Of a DNA stretch of 64,000 nt, positions 52,687 to 64,000 are shown piece after piece. The stretch is taken from the NCBI GenBank assembly GCA_030544215.1, contig JARZZO010000008.1, positions 22,026,614 through 22,090,613 on the forward strand, read 5' to 3'. Under the pieces are notes generated by a model. The model ran no database searches. It was not told the origin of the DNA and saw only the letters and a list, made by a program, of their open reading frames with translations. The position numbers and the translations under genes were made by a program. Each line of letters opens with the position of its first letter. The first letter of the stretch is position 1. Source of the stretch: Zantedeschia hybrid cultivar. Taxonomy: Eukaryota; Streptophyta; Magnoliopsida; Alismatales; Araceae.

Positions 52687-53711
52687 CTTCGATGGTTTAA
52701 AATATGACTTTGTTGATGGTGTTTTTGCAATTGATAATTAATCAATATTAAAATAGATTATTCTATTTTTGAATTAATAGTGACTAATGGGGGTAAACTC
52801 GTTTTGCACAATAAAGTTCCAGCCATGAAGGGAGTTCAAAACATTCGAGGCCCTTGATGGTCCGCTAACAAAGTTTATGTCGACTCAGGCCCCACAAATC
52901 ACACTACTAGAGTCTTCCTTCGGCTCAATAAGCTAATCTTAAGAAATAGAAAGTCTAAATAGATCACTCACCCTCAAGAGGCTGAATAAGGACTCCCAGA
53001 GAGTAGCAGTCTTTGCCTAAGGTTGGGAGCACATCTCTCTTGACCCCTGCTGGTCATTGACCCCTCAGGAATGACGCTAAGGTCAACGTTAATCGCAATC
53101 TTATTTTAGGACACCCTGTAGGCCAATAGCTGACTAATAAGGTTGAAAATATGCTTCTCTCGATTGCCTTGATGACTGCAACCCAACGGGCCTCCTAAGG
53201 AAAATCCTCTGATTCTTCCGAGACATTAGATTGTCAGCAAACAAGCACCTTTCGACGGACTAACCCTCTATGTGGGAAGGGATAGGCTAGGACCTTCTGA
53301 CAAATTCAAAGGCCCTTATTTAATACGCCTACCTAATTACAACGGGAGTCATCATGAACTTCACTAACTCAGCACATGCTCTATCTCACATTAGGGCAGA
53401 GATGATGTAGGTATAGGAGCAACATATAGGGCCCTCTTTATCGCCATTACATGGCCATGCTGCTCAATTAACCCATGGCCCAGTCAACGTACAAGCACCA
53501 ACCATGGATGCATATCTCATATATCTCCCTTTACAGGGAACATATGATAAATACTCCAGTTAAGCCTCCAGGAAAGAGGTATGCACTAGGAGCCCAGTAG
53601 GAGCCTTTCATCTCTCACTTTCTCCCAAGTTCATGCCCACTCTTGCCTGAACTATTGAAGGATTTTTTCCCGCCAAGAGATTTTGTCTTGCATGATCAAA
53701 TGATCACAACC
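52687..53711. other. Intergenic, no gene recognised
   Basis: Looks like old retroelement spacer by composition, but no motif supports a family call. Confidence 0.35.
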
Positions 53712-54177
53712 AATTTTGGGTCAAAATCCTGTCTACTATGATCAAAACCTTCTGTCCAGTATTAGAAGGTCAGAGACCAATGGACCTGCAAGAAAGAACA
53801 CCGTTAAGGACCTTCGGTAATGACCAGGGGGATTCCCCTTCTGATGCGTAAGTCAGAGAGCTGGGATTCAAGGAGAAGACAAGACCAATTGGGTGCTTGA
53901 GAGCATATATGGGGAGGTCAAACTAGGAGTCTTTATATATTAGTTCTAGAGTGGCTTGCAAGCCGATTCCGATTAAGAAGAGTAGATCCTGACTAGGGTC
54001 TCCTTTTAAGAACCGCGACTGGGAGGAGACTATTTTCAGAAGGCCAGACCTGGGACGGATCTCCAAGTTCATTGTAATCCTCCCAAGATTGGAAGGGGTT
54101 GCCTTGAAGGGTAGGATTCATAGCGGGTTTCTAGATTTGTCTTGATCTGCTTCGGGTCCCAGTTAGATTGGAATGAG
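53712..54177 (+). repeat. LTR-like block, plus-orientation arm of a large inverted repeat
   Basis: It aligns with the reverse complement of 59039-59480: CCAGTATT(A/G)..GGTCAGAG, CAATGGACCTG, TTGGGTGCTTGAGAGC, GGGGAGGTCAAACTAG, CGCGACTGGGAGGAGACTAT and GGGTAGGATTC are shared in order. It runs directly into the integrase remnant. Confidence 0.7.
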
Positions 54178-54375
54178 GGGGTTAAGATCTGCATGATTAA
54201 CTATCAACGCATGATAGCGTGTCTTTATAACAAGAAAATTAGACCAAGAAGCTTCTACCCCGGTGACCTAGTCTTGTGGAGTTATGGCAATGAGACATAT
54301 CACCTTACTCGACTGAACGACAAGCTCCTAAATAATAAGTAGAACGTGGAGCACCTGTACCTCTTTTACCAGTAA
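54178..54375 (+). pseudogene. Ty3/gypsy (Tat-like) integrase C-terminal remnant
   Basis: One frame reads KKIRPRSFYPGDLVLW, then TYHLTRLNDKLLNN, an in-frame TAG at 54340-54342, then NVEHLYLFYQ and a stop. This is the C-terminus of a gypsy integrase, as in the intact element (NVERLRRYYV). The GPY/F segment between is deleted. Confidence 0.72.
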
Positions 54376-57300
54376 ATTTTTTCAAATAAACAATTGTTAT
54401 TTTCAGTGTTCCTTGAACTAGCAGAATGACTTAATTATTTCTTGTTGATAATGCGGTGATAGATACAGAATCCGCGCCCCATCCTTATTGAACAACGGGC
54501 TATTGACTTTGCACGAATCTACTAACATCCCTTAATAGTATGGTAGAAGCGAACGGCCAAAGCCGACAGCAACCAACTATGAGCGATTGGCCATGCACGA
54601 CCTCGACAACGCTTGTTCTTCCCTCTGCCGAGCCACGCCTTACAAAGAAGGGGGTCTCCACCCGCAGATGGGATAAACTTGCTCGTTCTTCCCTCTATCG
54701 AGCCACGTCTCGCAGAGAAGGGGCTCCCTATACTTAGAATAAAACTTGCATGTGCTTCCATCTGCCAACAACTCTGCAAGACATTTGTTTGATATGGACA
54801 ATAATCCTATGATCATCATCTATATATAACACTACAACTCCACCACTAGCCTAAGTTACACGTACAACTTAGCCTAGTCAGTCAGGGGGAAGGAGGGCCA
54901 AGGTATCAACAGAAATTGATCTTATCAAAATAAATGTGCTCTATTGGAAATAATAGGGCACTGCGACCCTCAAGAAGGGAAAGAAGAAGAATCTTATGTC
55001 GCCTCTTATAGAGAAAAAAAGAATCACTATAGGCTACCTACTCCTTGCCCCCTAACTCGACTGTTAGGTCCTATGGGATAGTTCTTTCTTTCAAGAAGAC
55101 ACCACTACCTTCTCCGCCTCCTTAACCGGAGACCCTAGGTTGAAAAGGGGTACATGTGAATGCACCTTGAACATGAGTAGCTGACCCTCCCTAAGCTTTG
55201 GGATCTCTCCGGTGTTGAGCGGGGGACACCCATCTCCCTCACTCCCGAGACTACTCGGGGCAGATGTGTGATTGGAGGCAGTTGTCATAGCAGTAGCACC
55301 CAGAACTTGCCTGGTCTCGAGACCAAAAATAGGTCTCCGCATGAACCTCGTGACGATAACATCGGTTGCACAACAAAGGCGAGCCACCAAATTTACATAA
55401 AAAGAAAAAGTCATGGAAATAGACTTTGCCCAGTGACCCAAGACTGAAAGCAAAAATAGGAAGGACACGTACGAGAATTTTTTGGTTGGCTGAGCCATAT
55501 TACTCGAAGGTGTGAGTGCTTAAAATGAGTGTGTGATTATCATGAAAGATCTATGTGGTTTAAGTACAAAATAAACATATTAAAAAGAAACTAAGTGAAG
55601 TGATCGCCAGAAACTTTTGACTTAAAAGTTCCAAAAGAAAGAGTTTGATCGCCTACTTGTTTAAATGTGGGAGATGTTGAGCTCTTGATTCCCCTCCTTT
55701 AGCCGGCTGAAGAAAGAGAGCCCTTTCTTGTCTTTGTTCTTGCTTTGATTGCTGTTGAGTTTTGAGGATCGTCCAGAATTCTTTGTGATTTGGTTGTTGA
55801 TTTCCTTTCTTTTTTTGATTCTCCTTTGTAGCTTGCAAGAAATAGAAAGAAGAATAAAGAAATGATGAGAATTCAGGTAGAAGTAGTATCCATTCTAATC
55901 AGAGTTTTAAACATGCAACTAAACATAGAACTCACTTGTTGGGATGGTCTTTGAAACCCCTTTAAATTGGTTTTGGAAATGATGCTAGTGTTGTGTGTGT
56001 TGCATGGAGTGATGTGATGAAGAATGTAGAATTAATAAAATGAATATAAAAAGTACAGAAATAAATTGAAAAACTTATGCCGATTGGATGAAGCCTTGAA
56101 TTGGATGAAGATTGGATGAAGAACGGACGCCGACTTCTGGAAACAGCAGCACTTCGACATTTGGACGTCGTTGCTTCGATCTTCAATCACTAACTCTAAC
56201 TCTAACTCTGATTCTAACTTTTTTCACCCATTCAAGATGCAGGGTATTTATAGACTTCTTCTGCGTCCGCGAATTTACATGGAGAAATCTCAAGATTTAT
56301 CCGCCTTAACTAATAGATAAATACAGATTAATTCATCTTTATCTGTAATTATCTAAAACGCGTCGACCATTAAAGACGCATTTCAGATTGATTAAGATAA
56401 AGATAAATATCCGGAAAAACTTATCTTTATATGTATTAGCTAAAAAGCGTCTACATGTGTAGACGTCTTTTACACTAATTAAGATAAGGATAAACATCCG
56501 GAAGAGAAGTAGAAATAGCTTAGGAAATCTAAAACGCGTCATGTCTCACAGACGCCTTTTAGCTAATTAAATAATTTATTAAAATTCAAATTTAAACGTT
56601 AAAATAAGAATAAACTCTAAATGGTGTCTACACTGGTAGACGTCTTTTAGACTTTTTCATATTTCAACTGAAATTTGAGTTAAAATCAATTTAATTGATT
56701 AACTTAAACATGTCTGTTTGACCCGACACTATTTAAAAAGATTAATAAAAATTAACCAATAATTAAATATCAGACCATTCTGAGGCATTATTATATGATA
56801 TGAAATTTACTCGAAATGATGTCAAAATTAACGTGTCTACAGAAGGTGCTCTAGTAAACTTGAGACTTAGTGCCAATCCAAAGACTTTTTCGGAGCAAGC
56901 CCGCAACATTAACAAGATGGAGCAACAACAGAGAGCCCCTCTGATCGGGAGTGCCGCTGGGGCATGAACTCCAGTAGAAGGCCAAAAGCTCGACACAAGG
57001 ATAGGAACCTTTTTGATTCCAGGCTCGTAGAAACCCCATTGCGGGGCTTGATAACCCTCCTTCCCATTCCGCAAGTGTAGCACCTCCGTCTTGAGAGACT
57101 CTCCCTCCTTGACGCTTGGAGGACTAGATCATGTTCTGCAAAGCCACAGGCGATGCGAACCCCCATAAGAACCACCACTGAGTTTCACCGAGCGACTTGA
57201 GGGGAACGACAAGATGTGGTTCCCCACAAGAACCCCTTGCCCCTTCTTAAAGAAGAGACACGCCTACCCTTGATAGCGGTAGGAACGATGCCCCCTAACG

Positions 57301-58081
57301 ATTTGACAATATTGGCAAGATTCACCGTACTGAATCAAGCTAGCTAGCGACAAAACAAAATCTACGAGCAAAAGAGATGCATCCAGCGTAAAGACTAGAA
57401 TCGGTGCCTGTGATCTTCCACTACTTTTACTAGTCACAAGCTACCTCATAGAAACCCAGAAGCAGTCCTATGACCCTCGGTACATGTGGTTCCCCGTATC
57501 TCTCACCCAAAAGGGCCTCCCAAAGGGACAGTGCTTGCCCAGTAAGGACTATCTTCCTTTTGTAATGAAATCCGATCCATCTAGACAGAAAATAGAAAGG
57601 AATGTCACACATCACAAAAATGAGGAAAAACCTTCTTTTGTATTTTACGGAGCCGAAGTAAAAAAGATAAAGAAAAACAAAAGATAAGAACAAGGTGGGC
57701 ATGCCTTAAGCCGCTTGGCCTACAACCCCCATTCAGTCAGCTCCGAAAACAATACCCCCTATCCGAGAGCGTTCAGGGGATGATCCCCCCTTGAGCGGTT
57801 ATAAGAAGCCAAGAAAGGTAACTACCCTTAAAAAGGGCAAGATTACGCATACGAAAAAGAAAGACGACAAACAAGGAAGAGCGCTTACGAAGGAGAGCAT
57901 GGCTAGATGAGCTTGACCGCTGCAATGCTTCCTCTGCGATATGCGTACCAACATCTACAAGAGGACCGATTGAGATAAGGGTAAGAGTGTGTGCATTTTT
58001 ATATAGAAGCAAAGTTATCCCCTGCTCAAAGGGGGGCACTAAAGGAAAGATCCCGAAAGACTGTTGGAAAGAGTCACCTCC
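54376..58081. other. Decayed retroelement interior, no intact gene
   Basis: A degenerate ~70-bp tandem repeat (TTGTTCTTCCCTCTGCCGAGC / TCGTTCTTCCCTCTATCGAGC) at 54612-54770 sits where the intact Tat element has its tandem array. Minus-strand frames (55091-55498, 56763-57178, 57773-58039) are not recognisable; they could be later parts of a decayed antisense ORF. Direct AGACGC/TAAAACGCGTC strings recur at 56370-56570. Confidence 0.45.
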
Positions 58082-58519
58082 TTAAGGTCGTTCTTCGACC
58101 CAGAAGAAGTCCTTCCATTGCATATTTGGCGACTTGGAGCCTAGTGTTAGCGGTGCCCTGTCCCTGGCCTCGAATTGAACGAAGTCGTGAGCACCTAGAA
58201 TCGTACACCGTCTATCCCAAAAAAGATGTCGGAACATGTCTACTGTAGCTCCCTGGTGCCCCATGTCTCATATTAATATGGCGGAAGTTAAGACCAGCCT
58301 CTAGGAGTTTGACAACATCTAAGATAGCAGTTGTTCGACAAAGGCAGGCACCGCCAGCCTAAACCCCGCCCTAGACATGGCAGCATAAGCTATTAACGAG
58401 TGCTGTCGCTCAGAAAAGATGTGGTCCATGGACTTTGGCACCACCAGTTGATACTCATCTAGGATATGGTAGGCCGCCTTGAGCTTAGCAAGGAATTCCA
58501 CTCTAGCAACATAATCCAT
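58082..58519 (-). pseudogene. Remnant of Tat antisense ORF ('putative gypsy type transposon' domain)
   Basis: Minus-strand pieces read HSLIAYAAMSRAGFRLAVPA (58519-58319), then DMFRHLFWD and PNMQWKDFFWVEE (58264-58082). These line up in order with the domain in the intact copy at 2-2394 (GFRLPLPTF ... FRYLF ... GWKRKFIFV). Stops and a frameshift break it. It lies opposite in strand to the integrase remnant at 54178, as expected for a plus-strand Tat element. Confidence 0.62.
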
Positions 58520-59038
58520 GTTTCTTATGAAAATATAGGATCACTCCGAGACAGGAGATGGAAAAAGGCGAAGACGGGATGAACAACTCTCTTGATGGGC
58601 ATAAAAATAGCCAACCGATCCACTTGAATGTCATGCATCATCTTCAATGGTCGGAAAACCCTCACGTAACTTGCCAATATTGAAAATTGGTCAGTTGGTT
58701 GATGCGACATATAGCCGTTACTCCTTGTCGTGCGAAGTGCACCAATGAGTGGGGGGCAAGTGAACGATGAGAATTTCACTTGGACAAAATAGCTAATGGG
58801 CCAAACCATCAACGTGAGTTCAAGCCGACAAGTGCAACCCCCTAGGGCCCGATCTTGCTTAGGCCTTTGGTCTGGGGTCCAAATCGGGAAGGCCCAAGGC
58901 TTGGCCCAAGGGGAGCCTACTACCAAAAGCACCTAGTCCATCGTGTTCGGCCACTAAGGAAGCATATGAGTCCTCCTCCTGGAAGGATCCTTAGATCAAC
59001 TCGAACACAAATTTTCCTCACAAGAGGATCCTGATCCG
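58520..59038 (-). other. Upstream part of the decayed antisense ORF region
   Basis: A minus frame of 135 codons (58525-58932) precedes the recognisable domain but has no family match that I can name. Confidence 0.35.
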
Positions 59039-59480
59039 CTCATTTCGATTCGACCGTGATTGGGAGTAGATCATGACGAATCTAGAAACCCGCCTGGATA
59101 CGAATCCTACCCTTTGAGGCAACCCTTTCTAATCTCAGGAGGATCACGATGAACCTGGAGATCAGTCCTGGGTCTGGCCTTTCCGAAATAGTCTCCTCCC
59201 AGTCGCGGTTCCTGAAAGGAGATGCAATTAGAATCTACTCTTTTTGATCGGAATCGGCCCCCCTAGTTTGACCTCCCCGAGTACGCTCTCAAGCACCCAA
59301 CTAGTCTTATCTTCCTCTTGAATCTCAACTCTTTGACTTAAGCATCGGAAAAGGATCCCTTGGATCATCGTCAAAGACCCTTAACAATATTCTTTCTGAC
59401 AGGTCCATTGTTCTCTGGCCTTTCAATACTGGATAGAAGGTTCTGAGCACAATAGATGGGATTTTGAGCCAACAACCATC
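59039..59480 (-). repeat. LTR-like block, minus-orientation arm of the inverted repeat
   Basis: Reverse complement of the 53712-54177 block at roughly 80% identity by eye. It leads into the antisense-ORF remnant rather than flanking a complete element. Confidence 0.7.
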
Positions 59481-60670
59481 AATAGCACACAAAGGTTGTG
59501 GTGGCTACTGGATCTCTATCGATTTTCCGACCAATACACTGTTCATAAAAATAACGATCCTTCAATTCTTGGGCCAAAATCCAAGAATTGATAACAATTG
59601 ATATATTCAAATTCAAAGATTAATATCAAGTGAGACTTTTAGTAGATTTACTCTATATTTGAGTTCTAACTTTATCACAATATAGTGTTCATTTTACTGT
59701 GATGATCAGATAAGTTAAAATTTGGAATTCTTATTTTTCTATTAACTAAAATTAACTTAGACATGAGGTTGATAAGTAAATTTAGATTTCAAACTTGAAT
59801 TTGATAACATTTTATTTTGATAATTAGTTATTTGATAACCTACGGATAAGAACCCCTTTGACATGAAGTTTAAAAAATGTTTTAAAAATATAACATTTCT
59901 CTATAATAAACAAAAAACATCAAACGTATAGATGATCTACTTAAGTATTATACGTTAAATGACTTAACGAAATACTTGCTGCACACAGCAAGTTCGTGCC
60001 ATGCGTGAATTCACACGAGGCGTGTTACCCCCGTCCCCCGTGACACACCCTTTGGGTCTCATATTTTTAATAAATATAATAATAAACTGTACACCATCGT
60101 CACCACCGTATCCGACGTGTCGCCATCCAAGCCAGTATGACTGTATGAGGCCAAAACTTGAGTGCGATCTAGGTCAGGACATTTGGACTGCAGAAGGTTA
60201 CTCCAAGGAGTTGTTTGTTTTAATAAAAACTGGCATACTTTGAAATAATTATTTTGTTTTACTCTGTTTTAAGATGTTTGTAATGATGTAAAATAGTGTA
60301 ATTAAACATTCATTTGTTTACTTGACAGTTCAATTTTTTTATATTAATTTAAAATATTTGGAATGATATAAAATAGTGTGTACTTTAAACTTCTGTCTGG
60401 ACATTTTCAGCTCACTTGGTAATTCTATTTTTTTGTTTTGTTTTAAGATATTTGAAATGATGTGATACAGTGTAAATTAAAATCTTATCTGTACATTTGT
60501 CTGTTCACTTGACAGTTTAATTTTTGCATTATAGTTTATAAAAAAATCACTGTAAATCAAAATAAAAAGATTAAAATATTCTCTTATTTTATTTTACAAG
60601 CAACCAAATAAATACTCTTTAATTTTAAAATGACAAAATTTCAAAAACCGGTAAATTACAGAGTTTTACA
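59481..60670. other. AT-rich intergenic region, possible MITE
   Basis: At about 59965 a GAAATACTTGCTGCAC string resembles the 44825-45197 MITE end. From about 60200 to 60610, ends like GTTGTTTGTTTTAA and (reverse complement) GGTTGCTTGTAAAATAA, with repeated GATGT(AAAA/GATAC)AGTG strings, suggest a decayed MITE. This region lies 3' of the LecRK gene. Confidence 0.4.
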
Positions 60671-62815
60671 TTAACGAAGCGCTTGATATTTTGCCAACCA
60701 AACGTCAGCGTCACCGATATCCTCCTCCCGACCAACTTCCCTGCGACGCAACCACGCCGCCGTGGTAGGGCCCGTAGCGTCCGGGCTACGCAGCTTCCTG
60801 TCCAGCAGCCATGCCTTCGCCGCCTCGCCAACGCCGTTCTGGTCCGCCTCGGAGGGCGGCTCCAGCGTCCTCACCACCTGCCTCATGGCGGGCCTCGACG
60901 CCGGGTCTGCGTCGGTGCACGCCAGCCCCAGGCGAAGCAACCGCGCGGCCTCCGCCTCGTCCCAGGGTCGGCGGCCTGGCCCCCTCGACCGGGGGTCCAC
61001 TGCGTCCAGCGCCTTCCCGACCTCCGCCAGCGTCCACACCCATTCGACGAGCGGGGGGGACCCCTCCTCCACTGGCCTGCGCCCGCACACCACCTCCAGC
61101 ACCAGCACGCCGAAGCCGTAAACGTCCGTGGCAGCGGACGTCCTGCCGCTGCGGAGCATCTCGGGAGCCATGTACCCAACTGACCCCAACACCCGGCTGG
61201 TGCCGGGTCTCCGCCCGTGGGAGTGCATCCTGGCTAGACCGAAGTCGCCCAGCCGCCCGTTCATGGCGCCGTCCAGCAGCACGTTGCTGGCCTTGATGTC
61301 CCTGTGCAGCACCCTCGATTCCCACCCCTCGTGCAGGTATAGCACGGCTGCCGCTACGTCCCGCAGCACCCTCACCCTCGTGTCCCAGTCCAGAGGCTCC
61401 ACAGCATCGCCGGCGGAAAAGATCCACTTGTCGAGGCTCCCGTTGCCCATGTAGTCGTACACGAGAATGAGGTCGCCCCTTTCCTTATTCCGGCACCAAC
61501 CCTTCATCCCCACCAGATTCCGGTGCTTCAGCCGCCCCAGGCTGGACACCTCCGCCAGGAACTGCCTCGCCTCCTCCCCGTTGTTCCGGGAGAACAGCTT
61601 GACGGCCACCTGAGCTTCCCCCAAGACTCCCCTGTACACCCTCCCGTTGCCACCGGTACCAACGAGGTTTCTGTCGGAGAATGTGTCAGTGGCGGCGGCG
61701 ATGTCGCGGTACGCGATGCGGTGAGGCCAGTATTCTGACTCCCAGTCCTCCACTGCCTCTTCTCCTTGTCCGTCGACGTCGAGTCCTCCAGTTTCGTCCC
61801 TCTTCTTCCGACGCCTGTGCCGCCGAAACACGAAGAGAGACACCGAGATGATGGCGAAAACGGCCACCGTTGCAGCCCAGATTCCGGCTACGACGCCCTT
61901 GCCAAGCTTACTGCGCCCTTCCTCCGGTGGAACAAAATTGGGTAAATGGGAGGTGTCCAGGCCCTCGCTGAGCGAGGAGTTGTAGTTGCTGAAGCTCCAG
62001 CCAAGTATCCTGTGGCGCTCCACCAGCACTCCCGTGGCGGCGCAGAACCCAACATACATCTCGTCCAAGAACACGTCCGACAGGTCCATAGTCACAGATA
62101 TAAGCGGGCGGCGGGGCTTCTTTCGCAGCGCCACCGGTGCCATGGTCACGTTCAGATGCCCCTCCACGTAGTCGACCCACGCCTGGTAATTCGACCCGTC
62201 GTTCAGTCTCAGGCCTACGAAGGAGGAGGAAGACGACGTCGTGCTGTCTGGCCAGTACCCCGCTGGGTAGGGAGCGACGGAGGTGAGAGAGTAGAGGTCG
62301 ACGCCGACATGGTTGGCGTCGATGTCGGAGAACTCCTCGTTCTGGAACAGGTCAAACTCGACGGCAAGGACCCGGTTGGCCGGGTCCCCGTTAGCGGAGC
62401 GGTTGAAGAGGCCCATGTGCTGGGCGGTGGTGGCTTCCTGGATGCCAGGGGACGGCGAGAACAGGAAGACGATGCCGTGGCCTGGCAGGAAGCCCCGGAT
62501 GGGCGCGATGGAGAAGATGAAGGACGTATGGAAAGGGAGGGCGCGGCGGGCCGCGGAGGAGGAGGAGGAAGGGCCGGCGGGGGCGCGGGTGGCTACCTTG
62601 TACTTGTAGAGGGCGCGGCCGATGGAGAAGTCGGAGGGGTTGGTGAGGGAAAGGGAGCGGTGGCCCGGCTCGACGGTGGCGTCGCCGTAGAGGGTGAGGC
62701 TTGTGTTGTCGAACCCGTTGAGGAGGAAATCGGCGGCGACTGCAGGCAGAGGTGGCGGCGGCGAGAGGAGGAGGAGGAACAGGCAGAAGCAGAGGTGGAG
62801 TAGTAGTCTCATCAT
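60671..62815 (-). CDS. L-type lectin-domain receptor-like kinase (LecRK, clade VII-like)
   Basis: 714 residues, a single exon, as in most LecRKs. A signal peptide (1-28) with a Leu-rich core is followed by a legume-lectin-like domain (about 29-277) with FSIGRALY, PGHGIVFLF, AVEFDLFQNEEF and LGWSFSN. N-glycosylation sequons are at N37, N138, N222 and N279. One transmembrane helix (about 306-330) has a basic stop-transfer RRHRRRKKR. The Ser/Thr kinase (about 380-655) has loop GTGGNGRVY, K406, HRD 504-506, DFG 524-526 and APE 550-552, and a 60-residue tail. It is an RD kinase, so probably active. Lectin signature strings recall Arabidopsis LecRK-VII. LecRKs sense extracellular cues at the plasma membrane; the ligand here is unknown. 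ATG 62815 is followed by a second ATG. Confidence 0.95.
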   Translation of the reverse strand: MMRLLLHLCFCLFLLLLSPPPPLPAVAADFLLNGFDNTSLTLYGDATVEPGHRSLSLTNPSDFSIGRALYKYKVATRAPAGPSSSSSAARRALPFHTSFIFSIAPIRGFLPGHGIVFLFSPSPGIQEATTAQHMGLFNRSANGDPANRVLAVEFDLFQNEEFSDIDANHVGVDLYSLTSVAPYPAGYWPDSTTSSSSSFVGLRLNDGSNYQAWVDYVEGHLNVTMAPVALRKKPRRPLISVTMDLSDVFLDEMYVGFCAATGVLVERHRILGWSFSNYNSSLSEGLDTSHLPNFVPPEEGRSKLGKGVVAGIWAATVAVFAIISVSLFVFRRHRRRKKRDETGGLDVDGQGEEAVEDWESEYWPHRIAYRDIAAATDTFSDRNLVGTGGNGRVYRGVLGEAQVAVKLFSRNNGEEARQFLAEVSSLGRLKHRNLVGMKGWCRNKERGDLILVYDYMGNGSLDKWIFSAGDAVEPLDWDTRVRVLRDVAAAVLYLHEGWESRVLHRDIKASNVLLDGAMNGRLGDFGLARMHSHGRRPGTSRVLGSVGYMAPEMLRSGRTSAATDVYGFGVLVLEVVCGRRPVEEGSPPLVEWVWTLAEVGKALDAVDPRSRGPGRRPWDEAEAARLLRLGLACTDADPASRPAMRQVVRTLEPPSEADQNGVGEAAKAWLLDRKLRSPDATGPTTAAWLRRREVGREEDIGDADVWLAKYQALR

Positions 62816-63391
62816 GGGCGCTGCGGCAACGGATGCAGGAGGTGGTGGTGCCGCTGCTCGCTGGAGTTGGGGAAAGCCGGTTGTTTTGTTACTATTTTTG
62901 GGACGCCTGGGTGACGATCAAACAAGGGAATTCCTCGATCCGATTGCTTGTCGTGTGTGACGCAGCGGTACTTGTCCGTAGTCGCCAATCGAGCACGACC
63001 ATGTCTATAGTTGACGTGTCACGTCCACCCTCTCCGGCTGTATCGCTTCCGATTGCGGCCGCCAGCGCAGCATTAAGATCGCGACTCCATTTTTACTATG
63101 ACAGTGAACTGCTGCACCACACATTATTCCGTCTCCAGAGCATTCCAGTAGTCAGATATTTTACTCTCGAGTATATTAAAATATTTTCGAAAGTATTTTG
63201 AGCCGTCAGATGTTTTTTAGAGTATTTTGATACTTCTAAAAGTATATAGAAAATTATAAAATTGTTTATTTTTTTGTTGATGTCAAGGTAAAATTAATGC
63301 GGGATACGGAATTATATACGACTGTGCAAGTGAAGAGCGGGACAATTCATTCTAACTCAATCATGTGCAATTCAGTAAGTCATTCTCTATT
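62816..63391 (-). promoter_or_regulatory. LecRK upstream region
   Basis: 577 bases between the start codon and a foldback element. It contains ACGT-core strings (GACGTGTCACGTCC near 63014) that could be bZIP sites. No clear TATA box found. Confidence 0.4.
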
Positions 63392-63780
63392 AGAAAATAA
63401 CTTATTGTATTATCGCTAGTTGAGTTGAAATGGACTGTCTTGCCCCCACTCTATCACGTGGTGCCACGCACATGACCTCTTATCTACATTAAAGTCATCC
63501 TGACATCAGTAAAAAGAATTTAAAAAAACTAAATTTTTTTTATGCTCTTGAGAGTGTCAGGAGCATCTGAGAGCATTGAGAACATCTTAATGCTCTTGAT
63601 TGCATAAAAAATTTTTAAGTAATTTTTTTTAAAAAAATTAAGTTATTTTTTAGAAAAACTTTATTGACATCAAGATGCATTTAATGAAGGTAGGAGACCA
63701 TATGTGAGATGCCACGTGGCGGAGCGGAACACGGTGGCCCGTTCCAACTCAATTAGTGGCAGTGCATCAAGTTATTCTCT
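63392..63780. mobile_element. Foldback MITE upstream of the LecRK gene
   Basis: The left arm starts AGAAAATAACTTATTG and the reverse-complemented right arm starts AGAGAATAACTTGATG. Both continue through GTTGAG(T)TGAA/ATTGAGTTGGAA, CACGTGG, ATTAAA(G/T)(T/G)CATC and CATCAGTAAA/TGTCAATAAA for about 150 bp. The centre (about 63540-63600) repeats ATGCTCTTGA. Ends and duplication are not exact. Confidence 0.6.
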
Positions 63781-64000
63781 TCCATTAATATTCCATTTGA
63801 AAAAGTCCGTGTGGATAGAATGAGACTTTTTTTATTAGATTTAAAATATTTAAAAAACTTTAAATTTTCTTTTAACTTTCACACATTAGTGAATTAATTA
63901 AATATCTGATAAGAGTGAGGATTAAAGTAAAAAATGTAAATTTTCTTCGATCTTTTTACTCAATAAATATTGAAAAGTAAAGAAGAGATCTCATTCCCAT
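63781..64000. other. AT-rich window edge, nothing recognised
   Basis: No coding frame or repeat border seen. Confidence 0.4.

Noticed and set aside
55091..55498. 135-aa minus ORF as a host gene
   Set aside because: Sits within a decayed retroelement, has no recognisable domain, and nothing supports splicing or a promoter.
60786..61427. 213-aa minus ORF in another frame of LecRK
   Set aside because: Overlaps the kinase domain in a shifted frame; GC-rich artefact.
60683..62803. Plus-strand ORFs of up to 285 aa
   Set aside because: Antisense shadows of the intact LecRK coding sequence, with no own domain.

Overview
This is nuclear DNA from a large-genome flowering plant. It has GT-AG introns of several kilobases, Tat-lineage Ty3/gypsy retrotransposons, MITEs, a MULE, LINE remnants and an intronless L-type lectin receptor kinase. 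Very GC-rich 5' coding sequence in both host genes, together with giant TE-filled introns, suggests a monocot, possibly palm-like. That placement is inference from composition and gene structure only.

Layout. Positions 1-9996 are most of a Tat-lineage LTR retrotransposon on the minus strand: 5' LTR, tRNA-Asp-like primer site, gag-pol broken by one stop codon, a 147-bp tandem array, and a spliced gene on the opposite strand. Its 3' LTR lies beyond the left edge. A 361-bp hAT-type MITE (10711-11071) and a solo LTR of the same retrotransposon family (12181-13631, target duplication GGCTT) follow.

From 14628 to 49370 runs one plus-strand host gene for a CDK-related Ser/Thr protein kinase. Eight exons (750 aa) occupy 2.25 kb of a 34.7-kb locus. 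Introns 3-7 (10.5, 4.1, 7.5, 3.9 and 5.5 kb) hold nested transposable elements. These include gypsy LTR relatives in both orientations, a gypsy integrase tail, LINE and SINE pieces, a hAT MITE with a perfect 8-bp target duplication, several foldback elements, and a MULE that carries a decayed 3-ketoacyl-CoA synthase copy.

Positions 49371-60670 hold no intact gene. They contain a LINE ORF2 remnant, a MITE, and a rearranged Tat-element ruin in which an integrase tail and an antisense-ORF remnant lie between inverted LTR-like copies. At 60671-62815, on the minus strand, is an intact intronless L-type lectin-domain receptor kinase resembling clade VII. A foldback MITE sits about 0.6 kb upstream of its start codon.

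The two host genes are both kinases but show no sequence sign of working together. The kinase at 14628-49370 is probably membrane-tethered through N-terminal lipidation, and the LecRK is a plasma-membrane receptor. Everything else is mobile-element sequence at various stages of decay.
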